NCBI RefSeq assembly: GCF_000003195.3
Contig: NC_012873.2
Coordinates: 47,153,166 to 47,217,165, forward strand
Length of the DNA stretch: 64,000 nucleotides
Source: Sorghum bicolor
Taxonomy: Eukaryota > Streptophyta > Magnoliopsida > Poales > Poaceae
Direction of reading: 5' to 3'
Program-made: the position numbers and the translations under genes
Shown: one piece after another, positions 54,137 through 64,000 of the stretch
Layout of the letters: each line of letters starts with the position of its first letter
How positions within the stretch are numbered: position 1 is the first letter of the stretch
Notes under the pieces: generated by a model
Told to the model about the DNA's origin: nothing
Databases searched by the model: none
What the model saw: only the letters and a program-made list of their open reading frames with translations

Positions 54137-54706
54137 ATGTCGCAGGTGTCATCATGTACTGCTCGCACTCGGCAGTCATCACCACCTGACATGTGTGGAA
54201 CTATCGATCCGGAGGTGCCGATCGATGAAGTGTCGAAGTTGCCATTGATAAAGTGCCCTGAATGTAAGGATAGGAGGGTGTTTCCTAACACTACCATGAA
54301 ATCTGAGGTTAACCGTGGAAAAAGATACTTCAAGTGTCCTAGGCAAAGCTATGTGAGTGTTGTTGGCTGTGATAGTTTTTTTGGACCCCAATTTTCAATC
54401 TTCATTGAGCAAATTTAATTGATTTGCAATGTGGTGCAGGGGAGATGTTCTAGCTATTGGTTTGAGGAAGATTATGTGGTCTATCTAGAGGACAATGGAT
54501 ATATACGACCAGCAGCGAGGACGACAGAAGTTGCCGAGGATGTAGGCAAGATTGAAAGCATAGCCCAAAACCTGAACAAGCTGAATGAAGTGCTAGTGAA
54601 GAACAAAGATGGCATGGCAAGCTTCATTTGTCTAGTCTGTGGATGTGTGAATGTAACATTGTTTCTACTGTTGGCCATTTTGGTTGTAGCTATATTGTTC
54701 AAGTAG
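54137..54706 (+). CDS. GRF-type zinc-finger protein with C-terminal membrane segment, two exons
   Basis: ATG 54137 (MSQVSSCTARTRQSSPPD). Exon 1 is 54137-54352, the intron 54353-54439 (GTGAGT...GCAG) and exon 2 54440-54706, joining in phase 0 to give 160 residues. The finger spans the intron: CPEC (residue ~36), NRGKRYFKCP (~60), then GRCSSYWFEEDY. This is the Cys3/4 plus GR-F signature of zf-GRF domains that bind nucleic acid. After a charged, probably coiled segment (KIESIAQNLNKLNEVLVKNK), a hydrophobic stretch of about 20 residues (VTLFLLLAILVVAILFK) ends the protein. It could be a captured host gene or a passenger gene of this CACTA family. No stop interrupts it. Confidence 0.7.
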
Positions 54707-55117
54707 GCAAGGCTAATGAAGAGAATGATGTACTGGAACCTATTATGCTAGATTTGGCTATAATATATGTAGTTGTACTGTTGAAGAAGAACATGATAGA
54801 TTATGCATGTATTTGGATTTGGTATGAAATATTGGCCTCTGTGCTCTTGGAAATCTCTTGAGAGCTTGAATATGTAACATGTGCCTTTGTCATGTATGTG
54901 GCCTATTTTGGGTGAAATTTTTGCAGTGTATATGCAAGCAGCTTATAGCACATATATATTATGACAAAATGTGCACTTTCCATGACAACCTTTTATGGTC
55001 ATAAAAACAATTTTATACACAATATGAGATTCATTTAGGCATTACATGACAATGCAATGGTCCTAAAAACTTCCACCATGAATTCTGGGGAACAATATGG
55101 CTTCAATTTAACTTCCA
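54707..55117. other. AT-rich spacer with subterminal-like motifs
   Basis: No gene. 54957-55080 contains TTATGACAAAATG, CCATGACAAC, TATGGTCATAAAAAC and CATGACAATG. These resemble the terminal motifs at 52295-52540 and may mark an older element boundary or a transposase-binding region. Confidence 0.4.
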
Positions 55118-58100
55118 TCATAAATCAATCATCCAATGAAACAGAACCATTGTATACAAGGTCTTACAAATAGATACAGAGATGGAAAATGAGTCATCAT
55201 CAATGTCTTCTCCTGAAGTATTTCCTTCATTTGGACTATGGTACTCAAGGAAGGTTTCATCTTCATCTTTGTCTTCACAGTCTCTTTCATCACCTAGGGT
55301 TGTATGTTGACCTCGACGGATGCTCTCAACAAGTTCTCTACTAATAGGGCTCCCTGGTTCATTTTCCATGTGCAACAAGTCCATATCAAGATAAATGTCT
55401 CCCACTGTACCATCTCTTGTCGAAGTGTTCTCCTCTTGGTATGCCTCTTGACCTCTTATCTGTGCTTGTTCATGGACCGGTTGGTTTGTGTCGAACTCTT
55501 CAACATCAAATATATGTCGGTGGCCAAATTATTGTACCACTCGCCAACATGGACCTAACTTTGTATCTTCCAAGAAAAATACTTGTGCAGCATCTGTTGC
55601 TATAATGAAAGGATCACCCTTATACCATCGGCCTTGGATGTTAATGCTCTTGAAGTAACCATCATCTTTCATCTGGTAAGTCCTTCCCTCAAGGTTGTAC
55701 CATTCACACCGTAACAAGATAACAGTCCTACGTCCATTCATGTTCTTGCTGTAACTTAATTCAATAATGTCTATGATTGTCCCATAGAAGTCAATTGTGT
55801 CATCACCGTGAGTACCAACAGCTTTGATGGTAGAGTTTTGTGTCTTCCTGTGTTGGTCACGAGCCATAGTGTGGTACCGTACCCCATTGATTATACAAGA
55901 TGTGTATGAACGCACACGCTTATCCGGCCGACAAGCAAGTGAGTAAAGGTCTTCATGAACAACTGTTGTGCCTTCATATTTTAATCTGGTAATCTGCAAC
56001 ATGCAAACATATAGAATTAGTCATTTTGAAAATGTATAGTATCATTAATTATTAGGTCATGTTGTATAAGGTACACACATGTTTCTCGAACCATGATGCA
56101 AACTGTGTTGACATAACTTTTTCAACATCGCTGACCTCTTGTTGTGCCAATTGTTCCTTATACATGCTGCATATAAATAAATTGATTAGATATTTGTGAC
56201 TATAATTTTGAAAAAAGGAATCTGAAATGAAATGACAACAATCACTCACTCTTTGTATTCATCAACCTCTTCGCAGTTATTTAAAACAAACCAAACCATG
56301 GAGTCATAGTCTTTATCTTCGTAATGAAGTTTTGCACCACCCAACAGGTTAATACCATGACCAAAAATAGAGCAACCAGTGTTTGACATGTCATTTTGGT
56401 CATCTAAATTTCTTTCAGGCCTAGTGAACCTAGATATGATGTCACTGAAATATTTTGAGCATTGGGTCATACACTCATATGCAGTGTATGCCTCTGCAAT
56501 AGATCCTTCTGGTCTTGCTTGATTGCGAACGAAACGCTTGAAGAATCCCAATCTTCTCTCAATTGGATACATCCATCCATAGTGCACTGGTCCCCTAAGG
56601 AGTGCCTCATCAGGTAAGTGTACTACTAGGTGAACCATAACATCAAAGAAAGCAGGAGGATAAATTTTCTCCAACTTGCAAAGGATAAGTACAATATCTT
56701 CTTTCATCTGGTGGAGTGCATCAACCATTAGAGTTTTTGAGCAAAGTTGTCTAGAAAACCTACCCAATTCAGCAATGACTTCATACACGTCTTTCCGCAC
56801 CAAACCACGAAGGCCAGCTGGTAAAATGCGCTGCAACAGTATATGACAGTCATGTGTTTTCAACCCATGCATGGATCCTGCTCCCTCCATATTGACACAT
56901 CTTGATATATTGGAGGCATATCCATCTGGAAACTGAACATTGCTCACAAACTCTGAAAACTTCTTCTTTGCTTCTGGAGTTAGAACATAACAAGCTTTTG
57001 GTTTAGATGCCGGCCTACCACTGTCATCTAACAAATGCAGCTCTTTTCTTATACCTCTGTCTTCCAAGTCTAGCCTAGCAGCCATTGTGTCTTTTGTCTT
57101 GTTTGGAATATTAAGTAGAGTTGACAAAATGTTGTCACATATGTTTTTCTCTATGTGCATAACATCAAGGTTGCACTGTAGCTTCAGTTTTGACCAGTAT
57201 GGTAAATCATACAAGCTAACCTTCAGATGCCATACCGGTTCATCTACAGTACGCTTTCGTTTTCTTGATTGTGGCCCATCTGGATTCTTGCCTGGAACAT
57301 AGCAAACTTGATCCAACCATTCCATAACCTCATCTGCACTAAATTTCCTTGGCTGCTCTCTGGTTTCATGGTGGCCATCAAAAGATCTGTTTCTCCTCCA
57401 TGGATGGTCAATAGGGAGAAAACTTCTGTGGCCTATGAAACCAATTTTGTTTCTGAGACATTCAGAGCATGGATTCTCATCACAGTACACACAAGTGAAG
57501 TAACCCTTAGTGGTTCTGCCTGACATGGTGCCTAATGCAGGGTAGTCATTGATTCCTCCACAGAATCGCTGCACGCAGGCCAAAGTTTCTAGCTTCATAT
57601 GCATCATAAGTGTTTACACCTTTCCAAAGAGTAAGCAAGTCTTCTATCAAAGGCTGCATGAACACATGGAAATCTTTGCCAGGTGATTTTTTGCCTAGAA
57701 TTAGTAACGCAAGCATATAATTTGATTGCTCCATACACATCCATGGTGGAAAATTGTATGGTACGACTATAACTGGCCATATGCTATATGAATTGGTCAT
57801 CTGTCCAAATGGGTTAAATCCATCAGTAGCAATTGCTAACCTCAAACTACGGGGATCATCTGCAAAAGACTTGAAATTATCATCAAATTCTTTCCAAGCT
57901 TCCCCATCAGCAGGATGTCTCATTTCATTGTGAATTGGTACCCTCTTCTCCTTGTGCCATCTTGCATATTGTGCCCGCTCCTTTGACATAAAAATCCTTT
58001 GAAGGCGTGGAATTATTGGAAAGTACCGAAGCACCTTGTGAGGAACTTTCTTTCTGCCTTCCTTGTTTACTTTCCATCTTGTGAATCCACAAACTGGGCA

Positions 58101-58925
58101 ATGGTCATAGGCTGCATGGTCCTTCCAAAATAAGGCACAATCATACTTGCACACATCAATACAAACATAACCAAAACCAAGCTTCCGAAGCAAAGATTTC
58201 ATTTCATTATAGGACTTAGGAATGCCAGGCACATTCTTCAAAGAAGACGAAAGCAGATCAAGGAATGCATCGAACCCAGATGTTGTGATTCAATTGTAAA
58301 CTTTTGTATGAAGAAGTTTAATAATGAAAGTTAGCCTAGACTCCTCAGTGCATCCTGGATAAAGTTCTCGCTTTGCCTCTTCCATGATTTCCTTATATAA
58401 GTTACCACCGAAACCATGGCTTGCTGCGGTGTGTAAATCTTGAATCAACCCTTGAACTCCTCGTGCACTATCATCTTTGACATCTCCAGCTTGTACTTCC
58501 TCTTCAATAGTTGTCTGCTCATTTGCATCCCATGGCATGTTTTCCGGTACAACAGCTAGGTCTCCATCAGCATCTAGTTCAACAGCATTAGCTTCCTCTC
58601 CATGGTGAATCCAACAAGTATAGCACCTAGACATACCATTGATTTCAATATCCTCCTGTACCTCATCTTGTGTTTTCTCTCTTTGGTTCAAGCATTTTTG
58701 ACATGGGCACTTGATCTTCTCATCTTCACTAAATCTAGTTCTGACATGTTCCATGAATTCTTCAACACCAGCCAAAAAGGCTGGCGAAAATGGTTCACTG
58801 TTAAAAATCCAGCTTCTTCTATCCATCCAGACCTGGGTGCATGGTTCAAATTCATGTTACGAATCAATCTTCCATCCTTCAACTCAAATAAATGTGAATA
58901 CATGTAATAGTTGACTGAACTCACC
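55118..58925 (-). pseudogene. TNP2-like CACTA transposase gene with transposase-associated, Transposase_21, DUF4218 and DUF4216 regions
   Basis: ATG 58826 on the minus strand (MDRRSWIFNSEPFSPAFLAG) opens a transposase-associated domain with CPCQKCLN. TGA at 58292-58290 interrupts the frame. The same register then carries Transposase_21 (58241-57546: YDHCPVCGFTRWK, ATDGFNPFGQM, WPVIVVPYNFPPWMCMEQ). A frame change near 57560 leads to 57607-56250, with the SINDYPAL-type and CDENPCSE segments and a DUF4218 region (VVHLPDEALLRGPVHYGWMY). Introns at 56249-56167 and 56078-55994 lead to DUF4216 (55993-55532: GVRYHTMARDQHRKTQNS), TAA 55531-55529, and an acidic tail to 55118. A 5' UTR intron is likely at 58924-58833. 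The protein would cut and join CACTA ends; this copy is broken. Confidence 0.88.
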
Positions 58926-59340
58926 TTGTTTGAGTGCTCGGCACAGCTGCTGGTGGGGGAGGCAGGAAGAGGCAGGAGGTGGGTGGGTCAGCGAGGCAGC
59001 AACACGGAGTCGTCGGTGAGGTACCAGCACTGGGTCACCGGCGCGTGACCAGCTGGGGTGGCCAAGTAGACTCCAAGAAGGAGCCTAGGACTCCGCGGCT
59101 GCTATTGGGCTTCTGCGGCCAGGGAGCATCCGGGTCGCCGGCCAGGCTGCATCTGGGGGCTACTAGCCGAGCTCAGCTAGTAGCCCAGCTGGGAGCATGG
59201 CGAAGAAGGAGGGCCAGGAGAGGGGAGGGAGCCGGGACGCCGGCCAGGATGCATCTGGGGTTGGGCGGCCAGCGTGAGTAGCTCCTACTGGGGAGCACGC
59301 CGAGGGTGTGAAGGCCAGAGTGAGCTGAGGCGCTGAGCAC
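58926..59340 (-). other. GC-rich 5' UTR/promoter region of the TNP2 gene
   Basis: The minus strand ends in CAAACAAG|GTGAGT, a good donor, with an acceptor CACCCAG| at 58833 just before the ATG. This marks a leader exon. The rest is GC-rich without a convincing ORF. Confidence 0.5.
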
Positions 59341-60135
59341 TCTGTTTGCTATCCCGTATCCATAAGAAGCTATGTGTAAATGACATGTGGGTCCGTCCGA
59401 GTCACTGACATGTGGGTCCAGCATGTTCATTCTACTTGCTAACTCAGGGTTGCAAACATCAATTTCATCTTTTAATCTATGGCAAAAACTTGTAACAAGT
59501 ATTTCTACCAATTGCTAACTCCGAATGTAATGGGATTTTTTTCTAAAAATTTGTTAATTCATGATGTATCTAGTAATTGAATTGGTTTTTGCAACATTTA
59601 CATGTCTACATGATTGATCAATAAAAAATGTGAAGTCAAGGTTAAGTACCACTTTAGACCACATTTTCAACCTCCATATGATTTATAATTCAAAAGTCAT
59701 AAACACGAAAGTTGAAGAACTCATCATAACCTAAATAAGTTATGTTGACCCTCTACTAATCCGAGAAAGTGGTGGCAAAGTACTTCATAAACTATACATT
59801 CCCTCTTTTGGTTTCATGAACTATAAGTGAGATATGTAGTTTTTGTGAATAAAGTTGCTAACAAAATGTCGGATGACCAAATGCACTAAATAAGAAGTAT
59901 GCATATTGATGAGATGTGCAACATTTGTGTTCATCACTTTGTAATATAAAATTATCTACTAGCCCAAAATTGTGCTACTAGTGATAAATTACTTAAATTC
60001 AAATGAAAGACTACCAAAACAAATTCAGCTCATAATATAACCAAAACACCATTTATTCATCTTGATGCATGGCACCTTTTTGTTTCATATATTTTATCCA
60101 TAATCAACTGTTTATTATCCCAAAACTGCATTTGA
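59341..60135. other. AT-rich spacer between the divergent CACTA genes
   Basis: I see no gene, repeat or terminal motif here. Confidence 0.5.
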
Positions 60136-60409
60136 ATGCATAATACTATTAAAAGGGTCAATGACAAGTGGACCCACTGGGCCAGGACCAAAGAAAGCCC
60201 AGCGCAGGCTCTTCCACTGACACATCGGTCCCAGGGTGCCAGTAATTTTCACCAGACCCGCACCGCCAACTCTCCCGCCCTCAAGCTCTCACCGACATCT
60301 GGGACCCACCATGCCTCCCGCTCAAGCATCCCCCAAAACCTAAACACCTTATCCTCTTCCCCGGTCAGTCAAAGGGGAAAAATTCCCAATCTGCTCCCCT
60401 CACTCGCCA

Positions 60410-60715
60410 CTCGCCGCCACCGCACCAACCACGCACCGCCGCCATCGCTCCCACCACGCGCCGCCACCACCGCTCCCACCACGCGCCGCCGCCACCGCTC
60501 CCACCACGCGCCGCCGCCATCGCTCCCACCACGCACCGCCACCACTGCACCAACCACGCACCGCCGCCACCGCTCCCACCATGCGCCGCCACTTGAGTAC
60601 CCACCACGTGCCGCCGCCACTTAACCAGACCACGCTCCGCCGGCACTGCATCCCACCACGCGCCGCCGCCACCACACCCATCACGCTCCGCCGCCACTGA
60701 ATCCCACCGTGCCAC
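60410..60715. repeat. GC-rich minisatellite, unit about 25 bp
   Basis: About 11 imperfect copies of CGCCGCCACCGCTCCCACCACG. It lies in the probable promoter/5' UTR of the downstream gene. The Arg/His- and Trp/Gly-rich ORFs over it are products of the repeat. Confidence 0.9.
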
Positions 60716-61453
60716 CGAGCATGGGCTCCTCCTCCTTCCCTGCAACTTAGCGAAGACAAGCTCAGACGACACCAGATCTGCAACGACACCGGGGGCCCGA
60801 GCTAGACCCTCACGCCGTCGGGATCCCGGACACCGTCATCGCCGTCGCAACGCAGGACACGACCGGACTGGGCTAGGCTGGGCGGCCGGACTAGCTTTCT
60901 TCCTCGATCCCTCTTCCAGCGAGCTAAGACTTGGCTAGGCTTTCTTCCACCTCTACTTAGTGAGCCCGACCGCTTCGTCTGCCGCCAGCCACCGGCGGTG
61001 CTCTGCATCCTCCTCCACCCAAGGTATCGCACCCACCATCCTGCATTCTCATATTCTAAGATCACAAAGTAATCTTGTATTGGAATTTTGTACTGGAACA
61101 AGACTGCGTGAGCACATGTGCTCTATGATTATAGACTATTAGTTTCTGACTGAGTTTCTAAGTTTGTGTCATAGACTGAGTTGCAATGTGATTCAATAAG
61201 TAGGAGTATATTACTCAATGCAATTTGTTATGACTTATGAAATGAATTGATAGAACTTAACATTTGGGAGAAATATTTACTTGCACATTTATTATCCAAT
61301 GGTTAAGCATTCAGCTCTGCCTGTTGTTGCTTGTAACATTTAGTTTTTATTTTGCTTTGTCATTACTGATTTGATAGTTTTCCTTTATCTCCTTTACAGA
61401 AACTGAATCCAGTTTCTACTATTTCTGTGTTTCTTCATTAATTCTTAGAAGCA
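60716..61453 (+). other. Probable leader exon and first intron of the TNPA-like gene
   Basis: The GC-rich segment ends at a donor CCAAG|GTATCG (61023/61024), and an acceptor TTTACAG| lies at 61399, 54 bp before the ATG. No coding content seen. Confidence 0.45.
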
Positions 61454-64000
61454 ATGAGAAAAACCGAGTATGAGCTCAAAAGGGATGAGAACATAAGGGA
61501 AATTCAAGATGTTTTTAACTCTTTGGGTATTCTACTAAAAAAAAAGGAAGTTAGCAATGCTATTCCAAATAAGGAAAAGGGCAAAAAGAAGACAGTAGAG
61601 TCTGACAAACGAGATTCTGACACTGATTATGATCCTTCCTCTGATATTGATAACCAATCTGACAGTGACAATGACAGTGTTGATGACCTCATAAATGAGG
61701 TCAATACTGAGGTGAGAGGCAGTACTAGGCCAACTAACAAGTTTCTGGATTATCTAATTTTAACATGTACTTCATTGACGCCTTTTGCTACATATACTTG
61801 ACTTAATATGATTCATTTTTTGTTAGCAGATAAGACCAATGGTTCCAGGAACTAAATCTTAGAAGAAGCAAAAGGGGCCAACAATGGTTGCTGCCAACCT
61901 ACAGCTTCCTCGCACGCCAACAAGGTTCACTAGGCAAAGTGCACCCATGCTTTCGCCTGGAGGACGTCCACCACCTAGAGAGAGACTACCCTTACCTCCT
62001 AAGGCCATTTCAAAAGCCAACCCTAAAACCATTTCAACCTCTGTCCAAATGCAAGTTTCTGTCAGTAAAACCAGTAGCCAGACCACACAAACTACCAACA
62101 CAGTACCTACTACTCCAACAATAAACAAAAATCCATCCATGTCTGCCCCTATTCCAAACACAGTGCCTAGTCCTACAATGCCTAGTCCTACGAGATACAC
62201 CAGGAAAACTGCAGCCATGTCTACGTCTGGTGCAAACCCAAATCCTAGTCCTCCTAGAATCACAAGGACCAGTGCAGCCATGTCTATGCGTGCTACTCCT
62301 AGTCCTAGACCCACTGGTACCCTATCTCAGCAGCCTACTCCCACAACTAGTGTTAACCAAGTTGGTGCTACAGACACATCACCAGGTGGACTGAGCTCTA
62401 GGCAAAGCAACGACATCAATGAGTCAGCTGAGCAACTTGATCCTCAACTTGATGCTGCTGACTTTGAGGTTCAAACTGATGATCCAGACCAAGTTGATGC
62501 TAGTGTTCCAGGTAATGAATACAAGTTTCCAAGCATTAGTTTTGTGCAATAACTAAATACATTTGTTACATATATAATAACACAACTTGCTTATTATTAA
62601 CCAATGTAGCACGCCGAAGGGAAGTCCGCAAGAAAACCATGGGTCATGGCTTAGAGAAGATGATAAGTAGAGGAAGGAAGCTGACTATCCAAGTGGCTGA
62701 AGGGAAGAAAAGACCTGATGTTCCACTACAAGCAGCGAAGTTGGCATCAGAAACTGGTGTTGCCCTTCGAGACAACATGTCGATCTATCCATCTTGGAAG
62801 CTTTATGAAGATGAGGCGGGACAGGCAGAAGTAACAAAAGTGCTTGAGAAAGTGGCGGTTAGACAGCTATTTATCCACTGCAATACTATCTTGCATTACT
62901 ATACTGCCATGCAAATTGTGTGTATAATAAATTATTTCTATGGCTGCAGTCAAGATTGGATGTGGATGTTAAAAATGAGGGACCAAGCAAAGTGGCATGC
63001 ACTGATATCATCAAGAGGGGAATAAGGCAGACGAGGTACCACCTCAAAAGGAAGTACTTCGACGAGTCAATGACAAGAGAACAAATTTTGGCCAAAGGAC
63101 CTCCACCAAAAATGAAAGAAGAGGAATGGATCCACCTGGTAGATTACTGGTGTGATCCAAAGAGTCAGGTCCATGCCCTGCATCATCTGCTTTTTTATTA
63201 TGTAATGCAGACTCTCCATGCCAATTAAAACTAACTATTGCATTTGTGGTTCAGGAGAAAAGTGCTAAGAATAGAGTGAACCGTGCCCAAGTGTAGCTTC
63301 ACCAAAGGACTGGATCTAGGTCCTATGTTGCCCATCGCTACAGCCTGGTAAGGACATTATTGATTTCAGTGTACAACACTTATATGGTATAATGTAAAAT
63401 GATAATGGTTTGCCTGATGTTTGGCTACATCCTTTTCTTACTATGCAATGCAAACTATAAGTAGATATGTGCTTCCCTGTTCTGTACAAAGTTGTATTTA
63501 TGTATTTGACCATGTGATTGGTTTCTATCAAGTTATCACATGCCAACTGATTTCTTAGAATTGTCACCATGTGATTTGTTTCTGTTTAGTTAGAACATCT
63601 AACTGATTTATGTATTTGACCATGTGATTGGTTTCTGTCAAGTTAGCACATGCCAACTGATTTCTTAGAATTGTCAACATGTGATTTGTTTCTGTTTAGT
63701 TAGAACATCTAACTGATTTCTTTGAATATATAAAGTTCAGTACAACCTATAACTGTGTCTTGTGATTTAAGTATAATAATTAGCATCTTGGTCTAGACAT
63801 GTACCAATAATTTATGGCAAATACCTCTACTCAATCATTGTCCATCCCTCTCTTAACCTTCAGGGATTGCATTGCAATCCCACTTTTTTACATGCTGCAG
63901 AGGCCGAAGTACAACAACATGGAACCAGATGCTGTTGATTTCTTTGGTGAATGTATGACTAGTCCCAAAAATGGCCGTACTCCTCTTGCCAATGAAATTT
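61454..64000 (+). pseudogene. Transposase_24 (Ptta/En/Spm, TNPA-like) gene, at least six coding exons, partial
   Basis: ATG 61454 (MRKTEYELKRDENIREI). Exons inferred by phase and GT...AG: 61454-61711, 61830-62511, 62610-62857, 62950-63168, 63255-63347 and 63901 to beyond the window. The first two exons are acidic, then Pro/Thr/Ser-rich with a repeated (F/Y)TR(Q/K)(S/T)A motif. The conserved domain of plant En/Spm transposase_24 spans exons 3-6: VALRDNMSIYPSWKLY, IRQTRYHLKRKYFDE, EEEWIHLVDYWCDPKSQ, EKSAKNRVNRAQV, HQRTGSRSYVAHRY. In-frame TAGs at 61860-61862 and 63294-63296 make it a pseudogene as it stands. Such proteins bind subterminal repeats. Confidence 0.8.
63496..63718. repeat. 110-bp tandem duplication in the last intron
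   Basis: TGTATTTGACCATGTGATTGG recurs at 63501 and 63611, and the ~110-bp units match closely (e.g. TTAGAATTGTCA(C/A)CATGTG). Confidence 0.9.

Larger units (their letters stand above)
52277..64000 (+). mobile_element. E6: CACTA (En/Spm) DNA transposon, runs off the right edge
   Basis: The left terminus CACTACAAGAAATC (52277-52290) is diagnostic of grass CACTA elements. The subterminal region repeats short TTATGAC/GTCATA motifs (52295, 52314, 52350, 52425, 52512). The genes are a GRF-type zinc-finger gene (+), a TNP2-like transposase gene (-) and a Transposase_24/TNPA-like gene (+). The right terminus is not in the window, so the 3-bp TSD (left flank tga) cannot be confirmed. The insertion site is inside the E4 protease remnant. 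Confidence 0.85.

Noticed and set aside
60365..60789. Minus-strand Trp/Arg/Gly-rich ORFs and the plus-strand His/Pro/Arg-rich ORF
   Set aside because: These are translations of the GC minisatellite in several frames.

Overview
This is a plant nuclear window, almost certainly from a grass. It is heterochromatic repeat DNA with no ordinary host gene that I can support. I infer a panicoid grass from the kinds of Ty3/gypsy, Athila and CACTA elements, but the species cannot be fixed from sequence alone. Nearly every base belongs to elements inserted inside one another, and four insertion boundaries can be placed to the base by target-site duplications (TSDs) or terminal motifs.

Left half, from the outside in. 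E1 is a minus-strand Tat-like Ty3/gypsy element. Its 5' LTR is 30358-31077, its gag, protease and pre-RT parts lie at 28692-30311 and 1-2288, and its RT end is off the left edge. E1 is cut by E2 (2294-28686, plus strand, TSD gaaag), a Tekay/RIRE3-like chromovirus with 4.1-kb LTRs, an extra ORF before gag, gag-pol and a chromodomain. The 5' LTR of E2 is itself cut by E3 (6106-18176, plus strand, TSD ctcta). E3 is a Tat/RIRE2-like element with 461-bp LTRs, a second RNase H, a spliced antisense gene and a 70-bp tandem repeat next to its polypurine tract. LTR comparison by eye agrees with the nesting: E3 LTRs differ at 4 of 461 bases, and E2 LTRs differ at about 16 of the first ~715.

Right half. 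31078-31380 is unassigned. 31381-31897 is a minus-strand remnant of an Athila-type 3' untranslated region, interrupted by E4, a degenerate plus-strand Athila element with its LTR at 31898-33548. The gag of E4 is split by E5 (33925-50770, TSD actgt). E5 is a pol-less Athila derivative in an unusual tandem form, LTR-internal-LTR-internal-LTR, with a period of exactly 7630 bp. Each E5 unit carries gag-protease, an ATHILA-ORF1-like gene with its own TATA box, and six copies of a palindrome, GGGGTCGSCCGACCCC. The E4 protease is then interrupted at 52277 by E6, a CACTA (En/Spm) DNA transposon that runs off the right edge. E6 carries a GRF-zinc-finger/membrane-anchor gene, a minus-strand TNP2-type transposase gene and a divergent plus-strand Transposase_24 (TNPA-like) gene, both transposon genes with premature stops.

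How the parts work together: the LTR elements supply gag, protease, RT, RNase H and integrase modules, but every pol here is broken or absent. E5 looks parasitic on pol supplied in trans, while copy 2 of its gag and both ATHILA-type ORFs remain open. Many stops across independent elements look like CAG-to-TAG changes, as expected for decay of methylated DNA. The most unusual structures are the triple-LTR E5 array with its palindrome family and mosaic divergence, and the three-gene CACTA element.
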